From Rhizobiales bacterium 2SD (lineage in GTDB: Bacteria; Pseudomonadota; Alphaproteobacteria; Rhizobiales; Beijerinckiaceae): a stretch of 64,000 bases of DNA. The stretch covers positions 121,780 through 185,779 of the forward strand of contig SCMY01000015.1 in assembly GCA_005502805.1 (NCBI GenBank). Reading direction: 5' to 3'. Of this stretch, positions 7,810 to 15,547 are shown one piece after another; position 1 is the stretch's first letter; each line of letters starts with the position of its first letter. The notes beneath the pieces were generated by a model. It worked only from the letters and a program-made list of their open reading frames with translations, was not told the DNA's origin and did no database searches. Both the position numbers and the translations under genes were made by a program.

Positions 7810-9747
7810 ATGGAGGCTCTAGCTTGGCCGCAGGCCGGCGCAGGCGAGGTGCGCATGCTCGGCCTGCCGGCCGAGATCGCCTTCCTGGCCGATCACGGCG
7901 TGCCGCCCGGGCAGTTGCAGGAGATTGCCCGGATCGCCGATAGGATCGGCGTCTCACCGGCTCAACAGGCCCTTGCCTCGGGATTGGTCAGCGAGGAGAT
8001 GTTCTACCGGGCGCTCGCCGCCGAACTGCGGCTCCGCTTTCTGCCCCGCCCGCCTCCGCTGCGCCCTGGCAGCAAGGTCGCTTCGAACCTGCGGCAAGGT
8101 CTGGCTATCGCCGACCTCCGCCCGGACAGCCCCTTGCGTTTCGCCGCAGCGCCGCCACCTGGGCCGGCGCTGCGGCGCTTCATCGCGGCAGGCCATGATG
8201 GTCGAGAGGACATCGTGATCCTGACGCCCTCGACGCTGGCGTCCGAATTGCGACGCGCCAATGCCGGAACGATCGCCCGCGAAGCGGCATGGCTCGACGA
8301 AGCCGGGCTGGGTCGCTTCAGCGCCCGGACCGGCACGAACTGGCGACAGAAGGCGCTCCTCTTTCTCCTGGTCGGCACACTTTCGGTCATAGGCACCCTC
8401 GCTCCGATCGTGACGCTGATCGCCCTGGCCCTGGCTCTGGGCCCGCTTTTCTTCGGCACCGTGATCCTGCGCCTTGCAGCCATGATGGAAAAGCCGCCGC
8501 CCGACCTGTGGCGCGAGCATCGCTGGCAGGTCGATGACAGCCGCCTTCCGGTCTATACCGTCGCAGTGCCGCTGTTCGGTGAGGAAGCCGTGCTCGATCA
8601 GTTGATCGAGGCGCTATCGGCGATCGACTATCCAGCGGCCAAGCTCGATATCCGGATTCTCGTCGAGGAGGTGGACTGGGGCCTGCGCCGCGCACTCTCG
8701 GTGCGCGAGCTGCCGCCGTTCATGCAGATCATGATCGTCCCGCGCGGCATGCCTCAGACGAAGCCCCGCGCCCTCAATCTGGCGCTCGAGGAGGCGCGCG
8801 GCGAGCTCTTCACCATCTTCGACGCCGAAGACATTCCAGACCCACGCCAGTTGCGCATGGCCGCCGCCCGGTTCCTGCGCTCGGAGGCCGAGTTGGTCTG
8901 CCTGCAGGCGCATCTCGTCATCGACAACACCGAGGACAGCTGGCTCGCCGGCTGCTTCGCGCTCGAATATGCCGGGCTGTTCGACGTGCTCAACCCCGGC
9001 CTTTTGCAATCGGGGCTGCCGATCCTGCTGGGCGGCACCTCGAACCATTTCCGCACGGCGGCGCTGCGTGAGATCGGCGGCTGGGACCCCTGGAACGTCA
9101 CCGAGGACGCAGACATCGGCTTCCGACTCGTCCGTGCCGGCGGCTATATGGCCGACCTGCCATACAACACCCTGGAGGAAGCGCCTGCCAGGCTGCGCGC
9201 CTGGCTCAAGCAACGCACGCGCTGGCACAAAGGCTATTTGCAGACGTTGATCAGCCACCTTCAGACGCCGATGCAGCTGCTGCGCGAAGCCGGCTTTGGG
9301 GCATCGCTGACCCTGCTTGCGCTGTTGTTCGGCACGCTGCTGGGGATGCTCGGCTACCCATTCTTCGTCGCGGCAGCCATCGCAGCCTGGCTGGAAGGAT
9401 CGCTGTTCGCGGCAGAGCAGCCGCTCGACGCCCTGATATCCGCGCTTGCGCTCGTCCTGACGGTGAGCGGCACCTGCATCGTCTTCCTGGTGCCCGCTCT
9501 CGGAGCCTGGCGGCGCGGCGCGCCCGGGCTATGGCGCTGGTTGCCGTTGCTGCCCGCCTACCACCTGCTGGGCTCACTCGCAGCTTGGCTCGCTCTGTAT
9601 GAGTATGTCGACGACCGCTTCGCCTGGAACAAGACCGTTCACGGGCTCGCCCGCTCGTCGCGCTATCGCGAGCGGAAGCGATCTATCGCGCTCACAGATG
9701 CCGCAGCCACTCCTGCGCCGCTTCCGCCGGCGGACGCTCGATATTGA
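7810..9747 (+). CDS. membrane glycosyltransferase, family 2, with GspE/MshE-like N-terminal region
   Basis: A 645-residue protein. Residues about 15-90 (IADRIGVSPAQQALASGLVS, then EEMFYRALAAEL) resemble the N-terminal domain of GspE/MshE-type ATPases. Two hydrophobic segments follow at about 180-225, then a processive-type GT2 catalytic domain with FDAEDIPDP, TEDADIGFRLVRAGG and QRTRWHKG, which supply the acidic metal- and sugar-binding residues and the Q-x-x-RW acceptor motif. Several C-terminal membrane segments end the protein. This matches integral-membrane polymerising glycosyltransferases that make exopolysaccharide. GGGGGATCG precedes the start. The 3' end overlaps the convergent SCO1 gene by 56 bases. 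The product sugar is unknown. Confidence 0.87.
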   Translation: MEALAWPQAGAGEVRMLGLPAEIAFLADHGVPPGQLQEIARIADRIGVSPAQQALASGLVSEEMFYRALAAELRLRFLPRPPPLRPGSKVASNLRQGLAIADLRPDSPLRFAAAPPPGPALRRFIAAGHDGREDIVILTPSTLASELRRANAGTIAREAAWLDEAGLGRFSARTGTNWRQKALLFLLVGTLSVIGTLAPIVTLIALALALGPLFFGTVILRLAAMMEKPPPDLWREHRWQVDDSRLPVYTVAVPLFGEEAVLDQLIEALSAIDYPAAKLDIRILVEEVDWGLRRALSVRELPPFMQIMIVPRGMPQTKPRALNLALEEARGELFTIFDAEDIPDPRQLRMAAARFLRSEAELVCLQAHLVIDNTEDSWLAGCFALEYAGLFDVLNPGLLQSGLPILLGGTSNHFRTAALREIGGWDPWNVTEDADIGFRLVRAGGYMADLPYNTLEEAPARLRAWLKQRTRWHKGYLQTLISHLQTPMQLLREAGFGASLTLLALLFGTLLGMLGYPFFVAAAIAAWLEGSLFAAEQPLDALISALALVLTVSGTCIVFLVPALGAWRRGAPGLWRWLPLLPAYHLLGSLAAWLALYEYVDDRFAWNKTVHGLARSSRYRERKRSIALTDAAATPAPLPPADARY

Positions 9748-10285
9748 AGGCGCCGACGAAGCCACCGTTCTTATCCATCAGATAGACCAGAGCGGTGTGA
9801 TCCATGGTGTAGTCGCCGTCCTTGAGCGGCACCTTGCGGGCATAGGCGCGGTAGGCCTTGACCGTCGCGTCGATCGCGGCACGGTCGCCGGTCAGCCCGA
9901 CGATGCGCGGATCGAAAGAGCCGAGATAGCTCTTCATCGTCTCGGCCGTGTCGCGCTCGGGGTCGACCGTGACGAAGAGCGCCTTGAGCTTCTCACCCTT
10001 GGCCCCCGCCGCGCGCAGCACCTCAGAGATCTCGAACAGCTTGGTCGGGCAGATGTCGGGACAATGGGTGAAACCGAAGAAGACCAGGAAGGGGGCGCCA
10101 CGCAGATCTCGGTCAGTCAGGGTCTTGCCGTCGACGCTGGTGAGGGTGAATGGGCCGCCGACGCTGGAGGCGAGAGTCTGCCCGCCCTGGCGCGAGGCTG
10201 GTGCAAAAGTGATGAAAGCGGCGGCGGCAAGCGCGACGGCGCCGAGCAGGAAAACCAGCAAGGGCAGGAGAAGGCGGCGGTTCAC
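9692..10285 (-). CDS. SCO1/SenC family copper chaperone
   Basis: A 197-residue membrane-anchored thioredoxin-fold protein. One N-terminal hydrophobic helix (LLLPLLVFLLGAVALAAAAF) anchors it; the rest faces the periplasm. The copper-binding CPDICP motif follows FFGFTHC, and a conserved distal histidine is in YTMDHTALVY. The family delivers copper to the CuA site of cytochrome c oxidase or acts as a thiol reductant for it. No oxidase gene lies nearby. The gene is preceded by a 58-residue membrane protein with a 32-base gap, likely in one transcript. Confidence 0.93.
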   Translation of the reverse strand: MNRRLLLPLLVFLLGAVALAAAAFITFAPASRQGGQTLASSVGGPFTLTSVDGKTLTDRDLRGAPFLVFFGFTHCPDICPTKLFEISEVLRAAGAKGEKLKALFVTVDPERDTAETMKSYLGSFDPRIVGLTGDRAAIDATVKAYRAYARKVPLKDGDYTMDHTALVYLMDKNGGFVGAFNIERPPAEAAQEWLRHL

Positions 10286-10317
10286 GGGACAATCCTCGAA
10301 GGCGGACGAAACGCCGC

Positions 10318-10494
10318 TCAGAAGCAGGCGAGGAGCGCGGCGATCAACCCATCCGCGAAAAGCCGATCACCCTCACGCCACCAGAGCAGCAGGCCAGCCG
10401 CCAACAGCAGGCCGAAGCCGCCGGCGAGAAGCCAGAGACCGAGCCGGGAAGCAGATGTGGCATTCTGAATCTCGATCTGCGGAGGCGCACTCAT
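10318..10494 (-). CDS. 58-residue single-span membrane protein upstream of SCO1
   Basis: A short gene that falls below common ORF length cut-offs. It starts MSAPPQIEIQNATSASRLG, continues with one hydrophobic helix (LWLLAGGFGLLLAAGLLLWW) and ends EGDRLFADGLIAALLACF. AGGG lies 7 bases before the ATG. The stop is 32 bases before the SCO1 start on the same strand. The length, ribosome binding site, clean membrane helix and position favour a real gene. A role in copper delivery or oxidase assembly is inferred only from the neighbour. The C-terminal LLACF is unusual in ending on a cysteine-phenylalanine pair. Confidence 0.7.
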   Translation of the reverse strand: MSAPPQIEIQNATSASRLGLWLLAGGFGLLLAAGLLLWWREGDRLFADGLIAALLACF

Positions 10495-10687
10495 GGTTAC
10501 ACCCTAACCTCCCCCCTCGCCGGCCGGAAGCGGCGTTCATGCCGCAGGGCTTCCCGCAGGAAGCGGTTGCCGACGATGCTCGGTCGTTGGAGCAGCTCGT
10601 CGGGCCGGCCCACCGACATAATTAGGTCAACCCGAGGAATCCCGGCCAACACCAGATTGAGGAGCCGCTCTGTTCCAGTCAATGACA

Positions 10688-11443
10688 TCAACGCCAGAGA
10701 ACCAAAACCACCCCACCGGCGAGAATATTGTTCAGAGGCTCGACGAGACGTCTATCCAACCATGGGTCCATGACATGGAGATTGTAGCAATCGACAGGGT
10801 TGGTCGCCTTCTTATCAGGAACAACATTGACGCCAAAGACCACGACGGTATGCGCATATGGGCTATTCTTATAGTTGTAAGCAACCATGACGTGGCCGCT
10901 CTTCTTCATCCGCGCGTAGAATCCGTCGATCGTCAGGGCGCTGATGGGAGCTCCATTCGAGCCGCCATACGCCTTGTAGCCCAGCTTGAAATGCTTGACG
11001 ACAGCGGTCCAACCTCTCGTCGTCAGGCTGTCCTTTGGACCAAGCGCTCCTTTGACAACGCTGAATTTTGCGAAGGCATCTTCCTGCATCATCGTCTTGA
11101 TGTCGGTCCGGGCACTGGTCCAGCCTTGGATCGACGCCGCCCAGCAGCGGTAAAACTTATGATCCTGCTTCACAGCCAGGGGCCGGCCATTCGTCTCGAA
11201 GTCGAGCGGGCTGCCTGTCAGCATAGTGGATGTAATATCGTCGACGATGCCATTGGGCGTGAGAGAGCTGAAAAACTGCATCTCCTTGACGAGGTCTTCG
11301 GTCGGATTGTCGAACTTGCCGGTGAGCTTGAGCGGCTTTGCGCCACTATTCGCATTCTTCGGCCGGCTCGCCTGCCAGTCGTTGAGCATCTCCTGGACAG
11401 TATAGACCAGCGGCCCGGACGAGCCCTTCTTGAGATTGCCCAT
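10688..11443 (-). CDS. papain-like cysteine peptidase (AvrRpt2/C39-like) with peptidoglycan-binding domain
   Basis: A 251-residue protein starting at MGNLKKGSSGPLVYTVQEML, preceded by GAGGTGGG. Residues 5-78 look like a PG_binding_1 domain (GSSGPLVYTVQEML; KLTGKFDNPTEDLV; PNGIVDD). The remainder has a papain-like triad: Cys100 in FYRCWAASIQGW, His198 in YAHTVVVFGV and Asp226 in HVMDPW. No signal peptide is seen, so export, if any, would be by a dedicated system. Two 60-base lines counted at 10801-10920 are 50% G+C each, far below the neighbours, and the gene sits on the 3' side of tRNA-Gly, both signs of transfer. Possible roles are a secreted effector, an interbacterial toxin or a processing peptidase. 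No obvious immunity gene is adjacent. Confidence 0.7.
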   Translation of the reverse strand: MGNLKKGSSGPLVYTVQEMLNDWQASRPKNANSGAKPLKLTGKFDNPTEDLVKEMQFFSSLTPNGIVDDITSTMLTGSPLDFETNGRPLAVKQDHKFYRCWAASIQGWTSARTDIKTMMQEDAFAKFSVVKGALGPKDSLTTRGWTAVVKHFKLGYKAYGGSNGAPISALTIDGFYARMKKSGHVMVAYNYKNSPYAHTVVVFGVNVVPDKKATNPVDCYNLHVMDPWLDRRLVEPLNNILAGGVVLVLWR

Positions 11444-11704
11444 CGCCCACCTCGCATTCGGCCATACGCACGATACTTCCGGGTACGCAGAGGCGACCCG
11501 AAGCCGGGAAATGCATCGACCAGCAACGAATGGCGATCCCCACCGTTCTGGCGGCATCGCGACTTTGACAGTTCCTTTGCGTCAGTCAATCGACAGGCTT
11601 CAGCCTTCCCCTTCAGCTCCTCGCGTGACGATCGCCACGGGACGAAGATCGAACGGGAGCCAAGCGGCGAGCAGCCACAACACGCTGAGCTTCAAAGGGG
11701 ATTT

Positions 11705-11779
11705 TGGAGCGGGCGATCGGGATCGAACCGACGACATTCAGCTTGGGAAGCTGACGTTCTACCACTGAACTACGCCCGC
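11705..11779 (-). tRNA. tRNA-Gly (anticodon CCC)
   Basis: The minus strand folds into a full cloverleaf: acceptor GCGGGCG (11773-11779) with CGCCCGC (11709-11715), D-arm GTTC-AGTGGTA-GAAC, anticodon stem TCAGC/GCTGA around loop TTCCCAA, and T-arm GTCGG-TTCGATC-CCGAT. The anticodon is CCC, which reads GGG glycine codons. The discriminator base is T and CCA is encoded at 11705-11707. Confidence 0.97.
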
Positions 11780-11850
11780 ATGCTTGCCCGTATAGCCGGG
11801 CTGAGCCGCCGTCGGCAAGCCGGTCAAGCCGAGATTTCCGGCCAGGGCCG

Positions 11851-11887
11851 AAAAAGCCGCGCCGGGCCCCTGTCGCCCGGCGCGGCT
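11851..11887 (-). terminator. strong intrinsic terminator of the 98-residue lipoprotein gene
   Basis: A perfect 13-base-pair stem: AGCCGCGCCGGGC (11855-11867) with GCCCGGCGCGGCT (11875-11887) and a 7-base loop. On the minus strand the stem is followed directly by TTTTT. It is 20 bases beyond the stop at 11908. Confidence 0.9.
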
Positions 11888-11907
11888 TGGTTCAGACGCG
11901 GGGCGTC

Positions 11908-12204
11908 TTACCAGCAGCCGTAATAGCCGCAGCCATAGTAGCCGTAGTGGCGGCGCGACGAAGCGGCGATGACCGCGCCGCCGACCGCGCCTGCGACCAC
12001 GCCGGCCGCGACCGCATTGCTGGCCTGGGCATTGGAGCGGCGGAAGCTCTGGAACACCTCGCTGCGGCAACGCTCGAAGGCGCGGGTGCCGGGGCGGTGG
12101 CCGGCATCGAGGCAGACCTGGTCAGACTCGGCCGCCGACTGCTCGACGGACTGGCAGCCGGCAAGCCCGGCGGCGAGAACGCCGGCGATGATGAGGGCGC
12201 GCAT
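11908..12204 (-). CDS. small lipoprotein with glycine-zipper-like and Tyr/Gly-rich C-terminus
   Basis: A 98-residue protein from the ATG at 12204. It has a clear lipoprotein signal (MRALIIAGVLAAGLAGC), a conserved-looking cysteine-containing segment (VCLDAGHRPGTRAFERCRSE), then a glycine/alanine-rich membrane-active stretch (AVAAGVVAGAVGGAVIAASS) and a short tail rich in Tyr, Gly and Cys (HYGYYGCGYYGCW). The longer frame upstream has no signal at its start. A strong terminator follows. It resembles the small glycine-zipper outer-membrane lipoproteins common in rhizobia; a specific role cannot be assigned. Confidence 0.8.
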   Translation of the reverse strand: MRALIIAGVLAAGLAGCQSVEQSAAESDQVCLDAGHRPGTRAFERCRSEVFQSFRRSNAQASNAVAAGVVAGAVGGAVIAASSRRHYGYYGCGYYGCW

Positions 12205-12450
12205 GAGAAATCCTTTCCCTGTAGACGTTTGGCCACGAAAGCCATGAAGCGGAAGGCGGTCGATGCCTCCCGCCGGTGACACAAGCATGAACGCGCCGCA
12301 GACCAACGGCCGGCAACGCCATCGGCGCTTGCTGCCATCTGACACGGAATCGCCATTTTGTCGCCTGGAAGGTTGCCGAACGGGCAATCTTCCAGCGTGC
12401 GTTGCGGATTCGCGGCTAAGGAAGGGTTGAACGGGCCGGCAATTCGGCGC

Positions 12451-13617
12451 TCAAGCCGAGCGAAAATGCTTGGAGAGCTTCAGTGCCTGGCCCTGATAGT
12501 TCGAGGTGCCGATCGCGCCGTAGAGAGCGTCCGGCTCGGCCGCCATGCGCTCGAAGGCGAGACGCCCGACCACCTGCCCATCCTCAAGCAGGAAGGGCAC
12601 CTCATGGCTCCTGACCTCGAGCACGCCGCGGCTGCCGGGGACGCCGCCCGCGCCGACGCCGAAGCCAGGGTCAAAGAAGCCGGCATAATGGACGCGGAAC
12701 TCGCCCATGGCCGGGTCGATCGGCGCCATCTCCGCAGCAAAGGCCGGCGGGATATGGATCCGCTCTTTCGAGGCCAGGATGTAGAACTGGTGCGGGTCCA
12801 GGATGAGCCGCTTGCGCTTGGCCGGGATCGGCGTCCAGAAATCGTCGATCTCGTAGCCGCCGACGCGGTCGACATCGATGACGTCGGTGAAACGCTGGGC
12901 CTGGTAGCCGATGATCTCGCCCTCGGCGTCGCCGAGATGGATGCTGAACAACAGGCCGTTGCGGATCGTCGCGGGACCGTCGACCAGAGCCGTGTGGCGA
13001 TGGACCTCGCGCAGCTCCCGGTCGGAGACGCGAAAGCCCTCCGCCTCGTCCTGACCGGAGCCGCGGCGGCGGAAGCGCAACTGGTTGAGGCGGCTGCCCT
13101 TGCGCACCTTGATCGAGAAGCTCGACGGCGAGATCTCGGCATAGAGCTTGCCGGAATAGCCGCCGGCGACGCTGTCGAAGGCCTCGCTGCGGTCGGCGAT
13201 CAGGCGGGTGAAGACGTCGAGCCGGCCGGTTGAGCTCTTCGGATTGGCGAAGGCTGAGATCGTCGTCGGTAGGTCGTGCAGCGATTCCATCAGCTCAACG
13301 ACGTAGACGCAGTTCTTCTCGAGGATCGCGCCTTCTTCAAGCGATACCTCGTCCTGGGTCAGGTCGGCGAGCATCTGGGCGACGCTCTTGTTCGGGCCGG
13401 GGAGGAAGCTGGCGCGGACGCGGTAGGCCTTGTGGCCGAGCCTGAGATCGAGGCTCGCCGGCTGGTACTGGCTCTCGGCGAAGGCGCCGGAGGTCGAGCG
13501 GACCATGCCGCGATGAACGAGCTTGCGGATGTCCTGGCGCGGCAGCACGCCGGACGGGCCGGCGAGCGAAGCCGGCGCAGTCGCGATCTCGGCCAGCATG
13601 TCGGGCGATGTCGCCAT
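12451..13617 (-). CDS. dcd: 2'-deoxycytidine 5'-triphosphate deaminase (DCD family)
   Basis: A 388-residue enzyme that converts dCTP to dUTP, feeding dTTP synthesis. The protein is the long, double-domain form found in alphaproteobacteria, with two dUTPase-like folds: the first around YQPASLDLRLGHKAYRV and FANPKSSTGRLDVFTRLI, the second around VHYAGFFDPGFGVG and FLLEDGQVVGRLAFERM. The start chosen is MATSPDML at 13617, because the upstream extension is arginine-rich shadow sequence. It is divergent from apaG across a 240-base gap. Confidence 0.9.
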   Translation of the reverse strand: MATSPDMLAEIATAPASLAGPSGVLPRQDIRKLVHRGMVRSTSGAFAESQYQPASLDLRLGHKAYRVRASFLPGPNKSVAQMLADLTQDEVSLEEGAILEKNCVYVVELMESLHDLPTTISAFANPKSSTGRLDVFTRLIADRSEAFDSVAGGYSGKLYAEISPSSFSIKVRKGSRLNQLRFRRRGSGQDEAEGFRVSDRELREVHRHTALVDGPATIRNGLLFSIHLGDAEGEIIGYQAQRFTDVIDVDRVGGYEIDDFWTPIPAKRKRLILDPHQFYILASKERIHIPPAFAAEMAPIDPAMGEFRVHYAGFFDPGFGVGAGGVPGSRGVLEVRSHEVPFLLEDGQVVGRLAFERMAAEPDALYGAIGTSNYQGQALKLSKHFRSA

Positions 13618-13858
13618 GGCGCTATCAGACCACCTTGTGAAGCGCGGCGCAAAGCCAGCCTGCCGCGAGAGTGATCGTTCTTCCTGCCGCACCGGGGAGC
13701 CGCTGGCGAGTCCGGCGTGGCGTTGTCCACATGCCCGCGCCACTGCGGCGCATCGGGCCTACAGCCGGTTGACAGCATTGACGCTGCGACGTCCCAGGTC
13801 ATAACAAGGCCTTCCCGCCGCCCCGGCGCGAGCCGCGCGCAGACGGCACGGAGCCGCG

Positions 13859-14254
13859 ATGATGTACCAGGCCGAAACCCATGGCGTGCGCGTCACCGCC
13901 TCGCCCAAGTTCATGGACAGCGAATCCACGCCAGCCCAGAGCCGCTATTTCTGGGCCTACACGATCGAGATCGAGAACCTCTCATCCCGCAGCATGCAGT
14001 TGATGACACGGCACTGGGTCATCACCGACGGGCGCGGCGAGGTGCATGAGGTCCGCGGCGACGGCGTCATCGGTCAGCAGCCGGTGCTGCAACCGGGCGA
14101 GCGTTTCAGCTATACCTCCGGCTGCCCGCTGATGACGCCCGACGGCAGCATGCGCGGGGTCTACGCCATGCTCGGCGAGGACGGCGCGCTTTTCGATGTC
14201 GAGGTGCCGCTGTTTCCGCTCGACTCGCCCTATGTGAAGAAGGTTCTGCATTGA
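13859..14254 (+). CDS. apaG: Co2+/Mg2+ efflux protein ApaG
   Basis: A 131-residue single-domain protein with the ApaG/DUF525 fibronectin-like fold. Typical segments are YFWAYTIEIENLSS, RHWVITDGRGEVHEVRGDGV and GERFSYTSGCPLMTPDGSM. ApaG has been linked to Co2+ resistance and cation homeostasis, but its biochemical role is poorly understood. It starts with tandem ATG codons. Its stop overlaps the argE TTG start by three bases, so the two are probably translated from one message. Confidence 0.95.
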   Translation: MMYQAETHGVRVTASPKFMDSESTPAQSRYFWAYTIEIENLSSRSMQLMTRHWVITDGRGEVHEVRGDGVIGQQPVLQPGERFSYTSGCPLMTPDGSMRGVYAMLGEDGALFDVEVPLFPLDSPYVKKVLH

Positions 14255-15429
14255 CGACCGCAATCCCGACCGGGCAGCGCTACCAGCCGCTCGACGTGCT
14301 CGCCCGCCTCGTCGCCTTCGACACGGTGAGCCACAAATCCAATCTCGAGCTGATCGCCTTCGTCGAGGACTATCTCGCCGGCTGGGGCGTGCCCTCCGTG
14401 CGTTTCCCCAATGCGGCCGGCGACAAGGCGGCGCTGTTCGCCACGATCGGCCCGCAGGACAAGGGCGGCATCGTCCTCTCCGGCCATACCGACGTCGTGC
14501 CGGTCGAGGGCCAGGCCTGGTCGCGCGATCCCTTCACCCTGCATGTCGAGGACGGCAAGGCCTATGGCCGCGGTTCGGTCGACATGAAGGGCTTCGTCGC
14601 GCTGGCGCTGGCGCTGGTCCCGGATTTCCTCGCCGCCGACCTGAAGACGCCAATCCACCTGTTCTTCTCCTATGACGAGGAGGTGACCTGCCTTGGCGTC
14701 GTCGACGGTATCGCCGCCATGGGCAAGAGCCTGCCGAAGCCGCGCGCCGTGATCGTCGGCGAGCCGACCTCGCTCGAGCTCGCCGACGCCCACAAGGGCA
14801 TCCGCACCTTCTTCACCGCGATCACCGGCTTTGCCGCGCATTCCTCCAAGCCGCATCTCGGCGCCAGCGCCGTCCATGCCGGCACGCGCCTCGCCGCCGG
14901 CCTCGTCGCCATGGCGGACGAGCGCGAGAGCCATCTCGACGAGAGCGGCCGCTTCGATCCGCCCTACGACACCGTCCATATCGGCAAGTTCCATGGCGGC
15001 ATCGCCCGCAACATCCTGGCCGATCGCGCCGATCTCGCCTGGGAGGTGCGCACGCTGCCGGGCTCCGACCCCGAAGAGGTGCCGGCCCGCTTCGCCAAGC
15101 TCTCGGACGAGGTGCTGGCGCGGATGCGCAAGACCGCGCCCTCGGCTGCGATCGAGACGGTGATGAGCTCGGACGTGCCGGGCCTCGCCCCCGATCCGGG
15201 CTCGGAGGCCGAGACGCTGGTGATGCGGCTCGCCGGGCGCAACCGCACCATCGCCGTCGCCTACGCCACCGAGGCCGGGCATTTCCAGCGCGCCGGCCTG
15301 CCGACCATCGTCTGCGGCCCGGGCTCGATCGACCAGGCGCACCAGCCGGACGAGTACATCACGCTGGAGCAGTTCGCCGCCGGCGAGGCCTTCATGCGCA
15401 AGCTGATGGCGGAGTGCCGGGCGGGCTAG
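14251..15429 (+). CDS. argE: acetylornithine deacetylase
   Basis: A 392-residue M20-family metallopeptidase that removes acetate from N-acetylornithine to give ornithine. Visible motifs are GHTDVVPVEGQAWSRDPF with the first zinc histidine and the catalytic aspartate, GRGSVDMKGF with the bridging aspartate, DEEVTCLG at about residue 143 with the general-base glutamate, and VGEPTSLELADAHKG. The start is TTG, overlapping the apaG stop. The alternative is a related M20 deacylase, but length and motif spacing fit ArgE. The gene ends in front of the first long palindromic repeat and faces hslO-argF-argD. Confidence 0.92.
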   Translation: MTTAIPTGQRYQPLDVLARLVAFDTVSHKSNLELIAFVEDYLAGWGVPSVRFPNAAGDKAALFATIGPQDKGGIVLSGHTDVVPVEGQAWSRDPFTLHVEDGKAYGRGSVDMKGFVALALALVPDFLAADLKTPIHLFFSYDEEVTCLGVVDGIAAMGKSLPKPRAVIVGEPTSLELADAHKGIRTFFTAITGFAAHSSKPHLGASAVHAGTRLAAGLVAMADERESHLDESGRFDPPYDTVHIGKFHGGIARNILADRADLAWEVRTLPGSDPEEVPARFAKLSDEVLARMRKTAPSAAIETVMSSDVPGLAPDPGSEAETLVMRLAGRNRTIAVAYATEAGHFQRAGLPTIVCGPGSIDQAHQPDEYITLEQFAAGEAFMRKLMAECRAG

Positions 15430-15431
15430 AA

Positions 15432-15539
15432 CGTCATTCTCGGGCGAAGCGCAGCGCAGACCCGAGAATCTCGTGACGAGAAGGCGCTAAACTGAGCCTT
15501 CTCCGGGCTGAGATGCTCGGGTCAAGCCCGAGCATGACG
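15432..15539. repeat. long palindromic intergenic repeat, copy 1 (108 bases)
   Basis: The element runs from CGTCATTCTCGGGC to GCCCGAGCATGACG. Each half is itself a hairpin: CTCGGGC...GACCCGAGAATCTC on the left and GAGATGCTCGGGTCAAGCCCGAGC on the right. The outer ends CGTCAT and ATGACG also pair. It lies between the convergent genes argE and hslO. An equally long copy in the opposite orientation is at 41368-41475 and a degenerate one at 48578-48699. Confidence 0.9.
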
Positions 15540-15547
15540 CGCTAGGT

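Noticed and set aside
10682..11923. 413-codon plus-strand frame across the peptidase gene and tRNA
   Set aside because: It runs antisense through a tRNA gene and the better-supported peptidase gene.
13769..13774. TTGACA as -35 element for apaG
   Set aside because: No acceptable -10 element is seen at 16-18 bases, so I do not call a promoter.
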